This document shows positions 1 through 8,959 of a stretch of 64,000 bases of DNA, in pieces. Below the pieces are notes generated by a model. The model was given only the letters and a program-made list of their open reading frames with translations. It was not told where the DNA came from and made no database searches. Location of the stretch: NCBI RefSeq assembly GCF_001645125.1, contig NZ_LXKA01000033.1:1-64000 (forward strand), written 5' to 3'. Position 1 is the stretch's first letter. Each line of letters starts with the position of its first letter. Made by a program: the position numbers and the translations under genes. The stretch is from Paraburkholderia ginsengiterrae. Its GTDB lineage: Bacteria; Pseudomonadota; Gammaproteobacteria; Burkholderiales; Burkholderiaceae.

Positions 1-1
1 G

Positions 2-1759
2 CCAAAGCGCGGGATCCGCTCCAGCCGGATTCTGGAGAGACGGCGGCAGCGCGGCAGCGAATGGGGGCAGCTCGATGAGCCGGCGTTGGGCGTCGAACTG
101 CCCGCCGAATGGCGCGAAGCGTTGTCCGCCGCGTATGACGGACTCGGCAACGCCGGCGTGAAGGTGCTGCTCGCCACGTACGTCGAGAGCTCGGCCGAGC
201 ACGCGGCGCGCGTCGCCAGCTTGCCTGTCGCCGGGGTGCATCTCGATCTGGTGCGCGCTCCGCAGCAGATCGACGCGTGGCGCGCCGCGTTGCCCGCGCA
301 TGCGGTGCTGTCGGCGGGGGTGATCGACGGCCGCAATATCTGGCGCGCGGACCTCGGCGGCATCGTCGAATCGTTGCAAGGCCTGCATGCGGAATTCGGC
401 GAACGCTTGTGGATCGCACCGTCTTGCTCGCTGCTGTATGTGCCCGTGTCGCTCGACGCTGAACAGAAACTCGACGCCGATCTGAAATCGTGGCTCGCCT
501 TCGCCACCGAGAAACTCGACGAAGTCGCCACGCTCGCCCTCGCCTTGCGCGAACCCGCAGCCGCCAAGGCGAAGCTCGCCGCGGCCCGCCTCGCGCTCGA
601 CGCACGCCGCCACTCCGGCGCGGTCGTCAACGCGCTCGTACAAAAACGCGTGGCTGCCGTCAGCGCCGCGATGGCGCAACGGCAAAGCCCGTTCGCCGAA
701 CGCAATCGCGTGCAGCGCGAAGCTCTCGGGCTGCCGCTCCTGCCCACCACCACGATCGGCTCGTTCCCGCAAACGGCGTCGATCCGCCAGGCACGCGCCG
801 CCTACAAACGCGGCGAACTGCGCGCGCTCGATTATCTGCAGCGGATGCGCGCTGAAATCGCCCTCGCCGTGCGCAAGCAGGAAGAACTGGGACTCGACGT
901 GCTGGTGCATGGCGAAGCCGAACGCAACGACATGGTCGAATATTTCGGCGAGCAGTTGTGGGGCTACGCGTTCACCGAGAACGGCTGGGTGCAGAGCTAC
1001 GGCTCGCGCTGCGTGAAGCCGCCGATCATTTACGGCGACGTCTACCGTCCCGAGCCGATGACGGTCGAGACGACCCGCTACGCCCAGTCGCTCACGCAGC
1101 GCGTGATGAAAGGCATGCTGACCGGCCCGGTGACGATGCTGCAATGGTCGTTCGTGCGCGACGACCAGCCGCGCGCGACCACCGCGCTGCAACTCGCGCT
1201 CGAGATTCGCGATGAGGTGGTGGATCTCGAGAAGGCCGGTATTCGCATCATCCAGATAGACGAGCCGGCCTTCCGCGAAGGTTTGCCCCTGCGTCGCGCC
1301 GATTGGCCCGCGTATCTGGAATGGGCCACACGCGTGTTCCGCATTTCAGCGGCCGGCGTCGCCGATCAGACGCAGATTCACACGCATATGTGCTATTCGG
1401 AGTTCAACGACATACTGCCCTCGATCGCCGCGATGGATGCCGACGTGATCACCATCGAAACCTCGCGCTCGGCGATGAAACTGCTCGACGGCTTCGGCGC
1501 GTTCGCGTATCCGAACGAAATCGGCCCGGGTGTGTATGACATCCACTCGCCTCGCGTGCCGGGCACTGAAGCGATGCAACGCCTGCTGGAACGCGCCTGC
1601 GAAGTGATTCCGGCCGAACGTTTGTGGGTCAATCCGGATTGCGGGCTGAAGACGCGCGGCTGGCCTGAAACCGAGGCGGCGTTGACGAATATGGTGCAGG
1701 CCGCGAAGGCGTTGCGTGTGAAGCTCGCGGCGCGGCAGGTGGATGAAATAACCGCGTGA
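2..1759 (+). CDS. metE: 5-methyltetrahydropteroyltriglutamate-homocysteine methyltransferase, 3' part
   Basis: Cobalamin-independent methionine synthase: transfers a methyl group from 5-methyl-THF-triglutamate to homocysteine in the cytoplasm. The gene enters from outside the window. From about base 62 the protein is continuous MetE (QLDEPAL, then the catalytic half beginning [10 protein letters not shown]). The zinc ligands expected for the family are visible: His and Cys in [11 protein letters not shown], Glu in TIETSRS and Cys in [11 protein letters not shown]. The first 20 or so codons in this frame are Arg-rich and do not look like MetE, whereas frame 1 starts with a MetE-like AKARDP. 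The family also has more residues between these two points than are present here, so the edge carries an indel, an assembly error or a genuine lesion. The next gene, cobM, is convergent. Confidence 0.9.
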   Translation, partial: PKRGIRSSRILERRRQRGSEWGQLDEPALGVELPAEWREALSAAYDGLGNAGVKVLLATYVESSAEHAARVASLPVAGVHLDLVRAPQQIDAWRAALPAHAVLSAGVIDGRNIWRADLGGIVESLQGLHAEFGERLWIAPSCSLLYVPVSLDAEQKLDADLKSWLAFATEKLDEVATLALALREPAAAKAKLAAARLALDARRHSGAVVNALVQKRVAAVSAAMAQRQSPFAERNRVQREALGLPLLPTTTIGSFPQTASIRQARAAYKRGELRALDYLQRMRAEIALAVRKQEELGLDVLVHGEAERNDMVEYFGEQLWGYAFTENGWVQSYGSRCVKPPIIYGDVYRPEPMTVETTRYAQSLTQRVMKGMLTGPVTMLQWSFVRDDQPRATTALQLALEIRDEVVDLEKAGIRIIQIDEPAFREGLPLRRADWPAYLEWATRVFRISAAGVADQTQIHTHMCYSEFNDILPSIAAMDADVITIETSRSAMKLLDGFGAFAYPNEIGPGVYDIHSPRVPGTEAMQRLLERACEVIPAERLWVNPDCGLKTRGWPETEAALTNMVQAAKALRVKLAARQVDEITA

Positions 1760-1816
1760 TGTGGTTGCAGGATTGCCGCTTGATTGCCCAGCGATTACGC
1801 GGTGATTGAGCGCCAC

Positions 1817-1853
1817 GTCCATCCGCGCACTTTGCCGTGCCGCGCGGATGGAC
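1817..1853. terminator. inverted repeat between metE and cobM
   Basis: A 12-bp perfect stem (GTCCATCCGCGC / GCGCGGATGGAC) with a 13-nt loop lies between two convergent genes. This position suits a bidirectional terminator, but neither side has a clear T-run, so this may instead be an mRNA 3'-end stabilising hairpin. Confidence 0.4.
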
Positions 1854-1871
1854 GGTTTCACGTTCGCTGCC

Positions 1872-2597
1872 TTACTCTTTCGCGTACAACGTCGACTCCG
1901 CGAACCCTTCCGCGGCCAGCACCCGACCGACCAGAATCAGCGCGGTCCGTTCGATGGACGTGGACTGCACCTTGCCGACAATGTCGTCGAGCGTACCGGT
2001 GATTTTCTCCTCGTCCGGCCAGCTCGCGCGATAGATCACCGCGATCGGACACGCGCCGCCGTAATGCGGCCGCAATTCATCGACTATGCGCGCAAGATGC
2101 CGCACGCCGAGGTGGATGGCCATCGTCGCGCGGTGTCGTGCGAGGTCGGCGAGTTGTTCGCCTTCGGGCATGCTGGTCTTGCTCGCGAAGCGCGTGAGGA
2201 TCATCGTCTGCGAGATATCGGGCAGCGTGAGCTCGCAGCCGAGCGCCGCCGCGCAGGCCGCGGTGGCGGTCACCCCCGGCACGATCTCGTACGGAATCCC
2301 GAGCTCGCGCAGCCTGCGGATCTGTTCGCCGATCGCGCCGTACAGCGACGGATCGCCGGAATGCACGCGCGCCACATCCTGGCCTTTGGCATGCGCGGCC
2401 GCGAGTAACGCGACGATCTGATCGAGATCGAGCTCGGCGGTGTTGACGACCTGCTCCGCCGTATGTCCTTCGAGCACCGCGGCCGGCACGAGCGAACCCG
2501 CGTACAGGATCACCGGCGCGCTGCGCACCAGGCGCTGGCCTTTCACCGTGATCAGTTCCGGATCGCCTGGACCCGCGCCGATAAAAAACACCGTCAT
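1872..2597 (-). CDS. cobM: precorrin-4 C11-methyltransferase
   Basis: SAM-dependent methylation of C-11 of precorrin-4 to precorrin-5 in corrin ring synthesis. The 241 residues match the family's usual size. The N-terminus carries the tetrapyrrole methylase signature [15 protein letters not shown], followed by SGDPSLYGAIGEQ and a PGVTATAACAAALG segment of the CobM/CbiF group. Last gene of the minus-strand cobL-cbiD-cobK-cobM set. A strong hairpin separates it from cobK, while the three upstream genes overlap one another, so cobM may be differentially expressed within the same transcript. Confidence 0.93.
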   Translation of the reverse strand: MTVFFIGAGPGDPELITVKGQRLVRSAPVILYAGSLVPAAVLEGHTAEQVVNTAELDLDQIVALLAAAHAKGQDVARVHSGDPSLYGAIGEQIRRLRELGIPYEIVPGVTATAACAAALGCELTLPDISQTMILTRFASKTSMPEGEQLADLARHRATMAIHLGVRHLARIVDELRPHYGGACPIAVIYRASWPDEEKITGTLDDIVGKVQSTSIERTALILVGRVLAAEGFAESTLYAKE

Positions 2598-2619
2598 TCA
2601 ACACTCCATGATTCATTGA

Positions 2620-2653
2620 GGTGTCCTGAAGCGCACGCGCGCTTCAGGACACC
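2620..2653 (-). repeat. 15-bp stem hairpin between cobK and cobM
   Basis: GGTGTCCTGAAGCGC pairs perfectly with GCGCTTCAGGACACC across a 4-nt loop (ACGC), immediately after the cobK stop and before the cobM start on the minus strand. No T-run follows in that direction, so it looks more like an intercistronic processing or stability element, or a partial terminator, than a full intrinsic terminator. Confidence 0.6.
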
Positions 2654-2655
2654 GC

Positions 2656-3378
2656 TCACTCTGCTGCTTGCAGCGCGTCGAGCAGATCGGCGCTCTGTTC
2701 GAATTCCCGATCCGCCGCCGGCAACTCGGGACGGCGCAGCATCACGACCGGCAAACCGCGTTCACGCGCGACGTCGAGTTTCGCTTCGGTCGCACTGCCG
2801 CCGCTATTTTTGCTGACCACCACGTCGAATGCTTGCAGCGCGAACAACGCGCGTTCGCCTTCGAGCGCAAAGGGGCCGCGTGCCGCGAGTATCCGCGCAC
2901 GCGCCGTGTCCGGATAAGGATCGAGACAGCGCACCATCCAGAACTGGTGTGGCGGAATTTCATCCAGATGGGCGAGCGGTTCGCGGCCGAGCGTGAAGAG
3001 CGGCTTTCTGAACGGCGCAAGCGCCTCCGTGAGTTCGTCCCAGTCGGCCACCATGCGCCAATCGTCGCCTGCTTTTGGCTGCCAGCCAGGGCGGCGCAGC
3101 GCCCAGTATGGAACGTGCGCTGCACGGCTCGCCCGCGCCGCATTCGCGCTGATCTGGGCAGCGTACGGATGGGTCGCGTCGATTACGAGCGTGATGGCTT
3201 CGTCTTCGATGTAGCGCTCGAGACCCTCGCTGCCGCCAAAACCACCCACTCGCACCGCGCACGCGAGGTCGTCCGGCACCTTGCCCAGGCCCGCGAGACT
3301 GTACACGTGCCCGGCGCCGAGGTGCCGCGCGATCCGCAACGCGTCGCCGGTGCCGCCCAACAGCAAGATGCGCTTCAT
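2656..3378 (-). CDS. cobK: precorrin-6A reductase
   Basis: NAD(P)H-dependent reduction of precorrin-6A to precorrin-6B. The 240-residue protein starts [20 protein letters not shown], the dinucleotide-binding start of CobK/CbiJ, and contains the family-typical [17 protein letters not shown] chose the ATG at 3378 because its ATGA overlaps the cbiD stop. The open frame continues upstream, but only as cbiD antiphase sequence. Translationally coupled member of the minus-strand cobalamin operon. Confidence 0.92.
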   Translation of the reverse strand: MKRILLLGGTGDALRIARHLGAGHVYSLAGLGKVPDDLACAVRVGGFGGSEGLERYIEDEAITLVIDATHPYAAQISANAARASRAAHVPYWALRRPGWQPKAGDDWRMVADWDELTEALAPFRKPLFTLGREPLAHLDEIPPHQFWMVRCLDPYPDTARARILAARGPFALEGERALFALQAFDVVVSKNSGGSATEAKLDVARERGLPVVMLRRPELPAADREFEQSADLLDALQAAE

Positions 3379-4463
3379 CGCGCGGCTCCGATCAGGTTGC
3401 CCTGACGGTCGATCGCGAACATTTCGACGTTGACCTGCGCCGGCACAATGTCGCGCGCCACCGCCAGCGCATGCCGGCAGACGATATCGCCGAGCGGCAC
3501 CTGCTGCGCGCGCGCCAGCGCCACCGCCTGCTGGCTCGTATTGGCCGCGCGGATCGCAGCCTGCAGCGCGGCGTCGGCGCCGTGCTCGGCGGCCCACTGC
3601 GCGAGACGCTCGAGATCGATGCTCGAGTTGCGGCTATGCAGATCAAGATGGCCCGCTGCCAGCTTGCTGAGCTTGCCGAAGCCTCCGCACACGCTTAGCC
3701 GCTCGACCGGCGCGCGCTTCATATGCTTGAGCACCGCGCCGACGAAGTCGCCCATTTCGATCAGCGCGATATCCGGCAAACCGTAGTGCGCGCGCATCGC
3801 GTCTTCGCTCGCATTGCCCGTGCAGGCGGCCAGATGCGTGTAGCCGTTCGCGCGCGCGACGTCGATACCTTGATGGATCGACGCGATATACGCCGAACAC
3901 GAGAACGGCCGCACGATGCCGGTGGTGCCGAGGATCGACAGGCCGCCGACAATGCCGAGGCGCGGGTTCATCGTTTTGAGCGCGAGCGCTTCGCCGCCCT
4001 CCACCCCGACCGTCACCTCGAAGCCGCCGCGATACCCATGCTCGGCGGCCAGTTCGCCGAGATGCTCCGTCATCCTCTTGCGCGGCACCGGGTTGATCGC
4101 CGGTTCGTCGACCGGCAGCGTCAGCCCGGCACGCGTCACCGTGCCGACGCCCGGTCCCGCGCGGAAAATGACGCCTGGCTCTGCAACAAGGCGCACACGC
4201 GCGAAGACGACCGCGCCATGCGTGACGTCCGGATCGTCGCCGGCGTCCTTGACGGTGCCGGCTTCGGCGCCTCCCTCGATCAGCCGGCAGAACACCAGCG
4301 GCATCGGCACATGCTGCCCCTTCGGCAACACGATCTCCGCCACTTCGCTGACGGTGCCCGTGAGCAGCAGGCGCGCCGCCGCCAGCGACGTCGCGGTGGC
4401 GCAACTGCCGGTCGTGTAGCCGCTACGCAGCGGCGCGGGGTGTTCGGGTGTTTCTTCGCGCAT
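3375..4463 (-). CDS. cbiD: cobalt-precorrin-5B C1-methyltransferase
   Basis: 362-residue CbiD-family protein with the diagnostic [17 protein letters not shown] near the N-terminus. CbiD methylates C-1 of the corrin ring. It is named after the anaerobic pathway, yet here it sits with cobG, cobK and cobL of the oxygen-dependent type. No cobF is present in the window. I infer that CbiD takes over the C-1 methylation normally done by CobF. The start overlaps the upstream cobL stop by one base (TAATG) and the end overlaps cobK by 4 nt, so translation is coupled. Confidence 0.93.
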   Translation of the reverse strand: MREETPEHPAPLRSGYTTGSCATATSLAAARLLLTGTVSEVAEIVLPKGQHVPMPLVFCRLIEGGAEAGTVKDAGDDPDVTHGAVVFARVRLVAEPGVIFRAGPGVGTVTRAGLTLPVDEPAINPVPRKRMTEHLGELAAEHGYRGGFEVTVGVEGGEALALKTMNPRLGIVGGLSILGTTGIVRPFSCSAYIASIHQGIDVARANGYTHLAACTGNASEDAMRAHYGLPDIALIEMGDFVGAVLKHMKRAPVERLSVCGGFGKLSKLAAGHLDLHSRNSSIDLERLAQWAAEHGADAALQAAIRAANTSQQAVALARAQQVPLGDIVCRHALAVARDIVPAQVNVEMFAIDRQGNLIGAAR

Positions 4464-5707
4464 TACATGTCACTACCTGTGTCACTGCCTGTGCCACTGC
4501 CGCTGACTGGCTTGACCACCTCGAGCAGCGTGACCGGCAGCGCCTGCCGCCACGTATCGAAACCGCCGAGCGGTTGCGCGTGCGCGAGCGCGATTCGCGT
4601 CAGCGTGCCGCCGTGCCGCTCGCGCCACGCCGCGAGCGCCGCCTCGCCCTGCAAGGTGACCGCGTTGGCGACCAGCCGGCCGCCGTCGCGCAGACTTTCC
4701 CAGCACGCCTCCAGCACCCCCGGCACAGTCGAGCCGCCGCCGATGAACACGGCGTCCGGCACCGGCAGTCCACGCAGCGCTTCAGGCGCGCGGCCGGCCA
4801 CGAGTTGCAGGCCCGGCACGCCCAACGCATCGCGATTGTGTTCGATGAAACGCTGGCGCTCCGTGTGCCCTTCAATCGCGATTGCGCGGCAAGCCGGGTG
4901 CGCGCGCATCCATTCGATACCGATCGAACCGCTGCCCGCGCCCACGTCCCACAGCAACTCGCCCGGTGTTGGCGCAAGGCGTGCGAGCGTGATGGCGCGT
5001 ACATCGCGCTTGGTCAACTGGCCGTCGTGGCGAAATGCGTCGTCGGGCAAGCCGCAAGTCAGCGGCAAACGCGGCGAGCCTTCCGCGGCGCGGCATTCGA
5101 GCGCGATCAGATTCAGCGCGGCCACGCCGCATGCGGACCACTGATCCGCGCGGCCGTCGATACGGCGTTCCTCGCCGCCGCCCAGATGTTCCAGCACGGT
5201 CATGCGCGTTGCGCCGAAACCGCGCGTGTTCAGCAAGCCGGCGAGCGCCTCGGGTGTGCGGCCGTCCGCGCTCAGCACGATGACGCGCGCACCGTCATGC
5301 AAATGCATGTTCAACGCGGCCAGCGGCCGCCCCACCAGCGAAACCGTCGCGACCTCCTGCAACGGCCAGCCGAGGCGCGCGGCCGCGAGAGAAACCGACG
5401 ACGGTGCGGGCAGCACCCGCAACTCATCCGCCGGCACCTGCCGCGCCAGCGTGGCGCCGACGCCGAACAGCATCGGGTCGCCGCTCGCGAGCACGCACAC
5501 GGTGCCGCCGCGTTCGGCCAGCAAGGGTGCGAGATCGAACGGCCGCGGCCACGCGGCGCGGCGCGCGGCGAGACGCGCGGGCAGCATCGCCAGATGGCGT
5601 TCGCCGCCGTACACCACCGATGCCTCCAGCAACGCGCGCCGCGCGGGCCTGCCCAACCCGGCGAAACCATCGTCGCCTATGCCCACCACGGTCAGCCATG
5701 CCGGCAT
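4463..5707 (-). CDS. cobL: precorrin-6Y C5,15-methyltransferase (decarboxylating)
   Basis: Bifunctional enzyme that methylates C-5 and C-15 and decarboxylates the C-12 acetate of precorrin-6B. The 414 residues contain an N-terminal CbiE-type tetrapyrrole methylase domain ([19 protein letters not shown], then ASGDPMLFG) and a C-terminal CbiT-type SAM methyltransferase domain with [18 protein letters not shown]. The ATG at 5707 is chosen because the conserved domain begins there; the frame remains open upstream into the riboswitch region without homology. First gene of the minus-strand set, divergent from the riboswitch-led cobG operon. Confidence 0.92.
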   Translation of the reverse strand: MPAWLTVVGIGDDGFAGLGRPARRALLEASVVYGGERHLAMLPARLAARRAAWPRPFDLAPLLAERGGTVCVLASGDPMLFGVGATLARQVPADELRVLPAPSSVSLAAARLGWPLQEVATVSLVGRPLAALNMHLHDGARVIVLSADGRTPEALAGLLNTRGFGATRMTVLEHLGGGEERRIDGRADQWSACGVAALNLIALECRAAEGSPRLPLTCGLPDDAFRHDGQLTKRDVRAITLARLAPTPGELLWDVGAGSGSIGIEWMRAHPACRAIAIEGHTERQRFIEHNRDALGVPGLQLVAGRAPEALRGLPVPDAVFIGGGSTVPGVLEACWESLRDGGRLVANAVTLQGEAALAAWRERHGGTLTRIALAHAQPLGGFDTWRQALPVTLLEVVKPVSGSGTGSDTGSDM

Positions 5708-5807
5708 GCATCCATCCTCATTCTGTGTCTTCAAATCATGCGCTGCGCCACGCCGGTCAAAGCGTACAGCCTCGTTGTGCGGTTCGAAAAAAGGCATAAT
5801 ACAGCCG

Positions 5808-5958
5808 CCGGTGCCCTTCGGGGCCGAAGAGGGAACACAGTGCCACTGTGGCTGCCCCCGCAACTGTATGCAGCGAGTCCGCCTGCACCGCGCGCCACTG
5901 GATTGACCGGGAAGGCCGCGGCGGACCATGACCTGCCAGCCAGGAGACCTGCCGGCCA
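5808..5958 (+). ncRNA. cobalamin riboswitch (aptamer)
   Basis: The conserved elements occur in the right order on the plus strand: GGTGCC at the 5' end, GAGGGAA, the GCCCCCGCAACTGTATGC core, GCGAGTCC, GCCACTG, CCGGGAAGGCC, a GACC segment and the 3' B12 box GCCAGCCAGGAGACCTGCC. It lies about 100-250 nt ahead of cobG and reads in that direction. Adenosylcobalamin binding is expected to repress the plus-strand operon. It does not cover the minus-strand cobL operon. Confidence 0.93.
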
Positions 5959-6003
5959 GACTGTTCGTGCCAGCCAACATCGGGCGGGGTGTACCGATGC
6001 CGC

Positions 6004-6034
6004 AGCAAGGCCCGCCATGCGGCTTGCTCGGGCC
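6004..6034 (+). promoter_or_regulatory. cobG: possible riboswitch expression platform with alternative hairpins
   Basis: Between the B12 box and cobG two mutually exclusive stems can be drawn: AGCAAG (6004-6009) with CTTGCT (6023-6028), and GGCCCG (6009-6014) with CGGGCC (6029-6034). There is no T-run, so translational control is more likely than transcription termination. This is inference from base pairing only. Confidence 0.35.
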
Positions 6035-6054
6035 GCCACGCGACGCTCAACCCG

Positions 6055-7608
6055 GTGTCCGTCTTGAATCAAGCTTCGCCTTCCACCGTTTCATCCGACC
6101 CGGCCTGCACGCCGCGCCCCTCGGCGTGTCCGGGGCTGCTGCGCATTGTCGCCGCTCGCGACGGCGGGATTTGCCGGATCAAACTGCCCGGCTGCGAACT
6201 GAGCGCGGCGCAGGCGCGGGCGATTGCCGCTGCCAGCGCAAAGTATGCTGCCGGGGTGATCGAATTGACCAATCGTGCGAATCTGCAGGTGCGGGGTGTG
6301 AAACCCGGTGAGGAGGCGGCGTTGATTGCGGCGCTTGTCGAAGCAGGGCTTGGTCCGTCGCCGGCAACGGGTGGGGCGAATTGCGCGAGCACGCTGGCGG
6401 TGGCGGATTACGCTGCGGCAGCGGCCCGCGCCCTCACCCAAAGCGCAGCCGACGACGTGCGTAACGTCATGATCAGCCCCGCCGCCGGACGCGATCCGTC
6501 CGCCCTGTTCGATACGAGGCCGCTGTACGCCGACCTGCTCGCGCTGCTGCAAAGCGAAGCGCGCTTCGCGGCGCTGTCGCCGAAATTCGCGCTGCTGCTG
6601 GACGGCGGCGAGCGGCTTGCGAGAGTGGATCATCCGCATGATGTCTGGCTGGCCGCGACGCAAAGCGCCGATGGCGTGCGTTTCGTGGTCGGGCTGGCGG
6701 GGTGTCCGCCTGAAAGCGAAAGCGCGAACGTTGGCACTGACGCTGAGGCTGAAGCTGAAGCACTGTCGCCCAGCGAACAGCCCGGTCCGCATAGCGACGC
6801 TAAAAAGACCCGCGCAGATGGCACATACGCGTTAGCCGCATTATTGCCTTCGCAAGTCGCCGCGCTGGTACGCGCGCTGTTGTTCACTTTCCTCGACCTC
6901 GCCGCCGCCGACGCTACACGCATGCGCCACCTGCTGGCCACGCACAGCGCCGACGAGCTCTTGCGGCACGCCCAGCGTTACGTCGATTTCCCGCTTGCAC
7001 ACGATGCATCACTAGCCGGCTGGCATCGCGCCACACGCGCCGATGCCAGCCTTCGCCTCGGCGCGCACCCACAACGCGACGCGGGTCTGTGGCACGCAGG
7101 CGGCCAGCCGCCGCTCGGCCGCCTCGATGCCGACACCCTGCACGGCCTCGCCGCGCTATCCGAACAGTATGGCAACGACACGCTGCGCATCACACCGTGG
7201 CAAAGCGTGCTGCTGCCCGACATCGCCACGCACGCCGTCGACGCCGTGTTACGCAAACTGACCAAGCTCGGCCTCGCCTGCGACTCCGCACAAGCCATCA
7301 CGCACCTGATCGCGTGCGCCGGTTCGAGCGGATGCGCGAAGAGCCTGGCCGACACCAAAGCCGACGCCTTGCTTCTCGCCACCCGCCTGCCCGCCGGCGT
7401 CGACATGCATCTGAGCGGCTGCACCCGCTCATGCGCCGCCGCGCACTGCGCACCGTATACGCTGCTGGCGGCAGCACCCGGCCTCTACGAACTTTATCGG
7501 CGCGATGGCCGGCCAGGCTTCGGCCAGCGCATCGCCGCCGACCCATTGACGATCGACGAGGCCGCCGACATGCTCGAACGCCTCGCCCGGAGTGACACCC
7601 ATGCTTGA
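6055..7608 (+). CDS. cobG: precorrin-3B synthase
   Basis: Iron-sulfur monooxygenase of the sulfite/nitrite reductase fold that hydroxylates precorrin-3A and forms the gamma-lactone needed for ring contraction; oxygen-dependent in characterised members. N-terminal RIVAARDGGICRIKLPG and C-terminal clustered cysteines (CAGSSGCAKSL, then SGCTRSCAAAHC) match the [4Fe-4S]/siroheme-type region. An acidic insertion (about residues 218-250, many Glu/Ala) interrupts the middle. The start is uncertain: GTG 6055 and TTG 6064 lie downstream of the leader hairpins, and GTG 5989 would also keep frame. Under the riboswitch; overlaps cobH by 8 nt. Confidence 0.88.
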   Translation: MSVLNQASPSTVSSDPACTPRPSACPGLLRIVAARDGGICRIKLPGCELSAAQARAIAAASAKYAAGVIELTNRANLQVRGVKPGEEAALIAALVEAGLGPSPATGGANCASTLAVADYAAAAARALTQSAADDVRNVMISPAAGRDPSALFDTRPLYADLLALLQSEARFAALSPKFALLLDGGERLARVDHPHDVWLAATQSADGVRFVVGLAGCPPESESANVGTDAEAEAEALSPSEQPGPHSDAKKTRADGTYALAALLPSQVAALVRALLFTFLDLAAADATRMRHLLATHSADELLRHAQRYVDFPLAHDASLAGWHRATRADASLRLGAHPQRDAGLWHAGGQPPLGRLDADTLHGLAALSEQYGNDTLRITPWQSVLLPDIATHAVDAVLRKLTKLGLACDSAQAITHLIACAGSSGCAKSLADTKADALLLATRLPAGVDMHLSGCTRSCAAAHCAPYTLLAAAPGLYELYRRDGRPGFGQRIAADPLTIDEAADMLERLARSDTHA

Positions 7609-8227
7609 TTACATTCGCGACGGTCAGGAGATCTATCGCCAATCTTTCGCGACGATCCGCGCGGAGGCCGACCTGTCGCACATCCCCGCCGACCTCGAGA
7701 AACTCGCGGTGCGCGTGATCCACGCGTGCGGCATGGTCGACGTGACCCGCGATCTGCAGTTCTCCGCGGACGCGGGCGCCGCGGGCCGCGCCGCGCTCGC
7801 ACAAGGCGCGCCGATTCTGTGCGATGCCGGCATGGTTGCGCAAGGCATCACGCGCGCGCGGCTGCCCGCGAACAACGAGGTGATCTGCACGCTCACGCAT
7901 CCCGAGGTGCCGTCGCTCGCGCGCGAACTCGGCAATACGCGCTCCGCGGCCGCGCTCGAATTGTGGCGTCCGCATCTGGCGGGCAGCGTCGTCGTGATCG
8001 GCAACGCGCCGACCGCCCTCTTTCATCTGCTTGACATGCTCGATGCGGGCGCGCCGAAGCCCGCCTTGATTCTCGGCTTCCCGGTGGGCTTCGTCGGCGC
8101 GGCCGAATCGAAAGCGATGCTCGCCGAAAACAGCCGCGGCGTGCCCTTCGTGGTGGTGCATGGCCGGCGCGGCGGCAGCGCCATGGCGGCCGCCGCCGTC
8201 AACGCGCTGGCCACGGAGGCCGAATAA
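7601..8227 (+). CDS. cobH: precorrin-8X methylmutase
   Basis: Moves the methyl group from C-11 to C-12, turning precorrin-8X into hydrogenobyrinic acid. The 208 residues begin MLDYIRDGQEIYRQSF and carry IHACGMVD, which includes the conserved catalytic His of the family. ATG 7601 is preferred over GTG 7592 because GGAG (7589-7592) sits 8 nt before it. The gene overlaps the end of cobG and abuts cobI directly, consistent with one coupled transcript. Confidence 0.94.
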   Translation: MLDYIRDGQEIYRQSFATIRAEADLSHIPADLEKLAVRVIHACGMVDVTRDLQFSADAGAAGRAALAQGAPILCDAGMVAQGITRARLPANNEVICTLTHPEVPSLARELGNTRSAAALELWRPHLAGSVVVIGNAPTALFHLLDMLDAGAPKPALILGFPVGFVGAAESKAMLAENSRGVPFVVVHGRRGGSAMAAAAVNALATEAE

Positions 8228-8959
8228 ATGACGGCGCAAGGACGTTTGCTCGGACTCGGCGTCGGCCCCGGCGACCCGGAACTCATCACGCTGAAGGCAC
8301 TGCGCTTGCTGAAGGCCGCGCCGGTGGTCGCGTATTTCGTCGCCAAGGGGAAGAAAGGCAACGCCTTCGGCATCATCGAAGCGCATTTGCACGACGCGCA
8401 GCAGCATCTGCCGCTGGTGTACCCCGTCACGACCGAAGCCCTGGAGCCGCCGCTTTCGTATGAAGCGATCATTGCAGACTTCTACGACACGGCCGCGCAG
8501 ATCGTCGCCGATCATCTCGATGCGGGCCGCGACGTCGCCGTGATCTGCGAAGGCGATCCGTTCTTCTACGGCTCGTACATGTATCTGCACGACCGGCTCG
8601 CGCCGCGCTACGTCAGCGAGGTCGTGCCGGGCGTGTGCTCGATGCTTGGCGGCGCGGCCGTGCTCGGCTCGCCGCTGGTGTACCGCAACCAGAGCCTGTC
8701 GGTGCTCTCCGGCGTGCTGCCCGAGGACGAACTGCGCCGCCGTCTCGCCGACGCCGATGCTGCTGTCGTGATGAAACTCGGCCGAAACTTCGACAAGGTG
8801 CGGCGCGTGCTCGGCGACCTTGGTCTCGCGGACCGCGCGCTGTACGTCGAGCGCGCGACGATGGCGAATCAGCGCATCGTGCCGCTGGCCGAAGTCGATC
8901 CGATGGCGTCGCCGTATTTTTCGCTGCTCGTCGTGCCGGGGGAAAAATGGCAAGGATGA
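8228..8959 (+). CDS. cobI: precorrin-2 C20-methyltransferase
   Basis: SAM-dependent methylation of C-20 of precorrin-2 to precorrin-3A. The 243-residue protein has the family signature [20 protein letters not shown] at its N-terminus, [13 protein letters not shown] in the middle and [14 protein letters not shown]. The start follows the cobH stop with no gap, and the TGA stop overlaps the ATG of the next gene. Confidence 0.94.
   Translation: MTAQGRLLGLGVGPGDPELITLKALRLLKAAPVVAYFVAKGKKGNAFGIIEAHLHDAQQHLPLVYPVTTEALEPPLSYEAIIADFYDTAAQIVADHLDAGRDVAVICEGDPFFYGSYMYLHDRLAPRYVSEVVPGVCSMLGGAAVLGSPLVYRNQSLSVLSGVLPEDELRRRLADADAAVVMKLGRNFDKVRRVLGDLGLADRALYVERATMANQRIVPLAEVDPMASPYFSLLVVPGEKWQG

Noticed and set aside
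5775-5800. sigma-70 promoter TTGTGC / CATAAT upstream of the riboswitch
   Set aside because: Spacer of 14 bp is too short; the true promoter cannot be fixed by eye.
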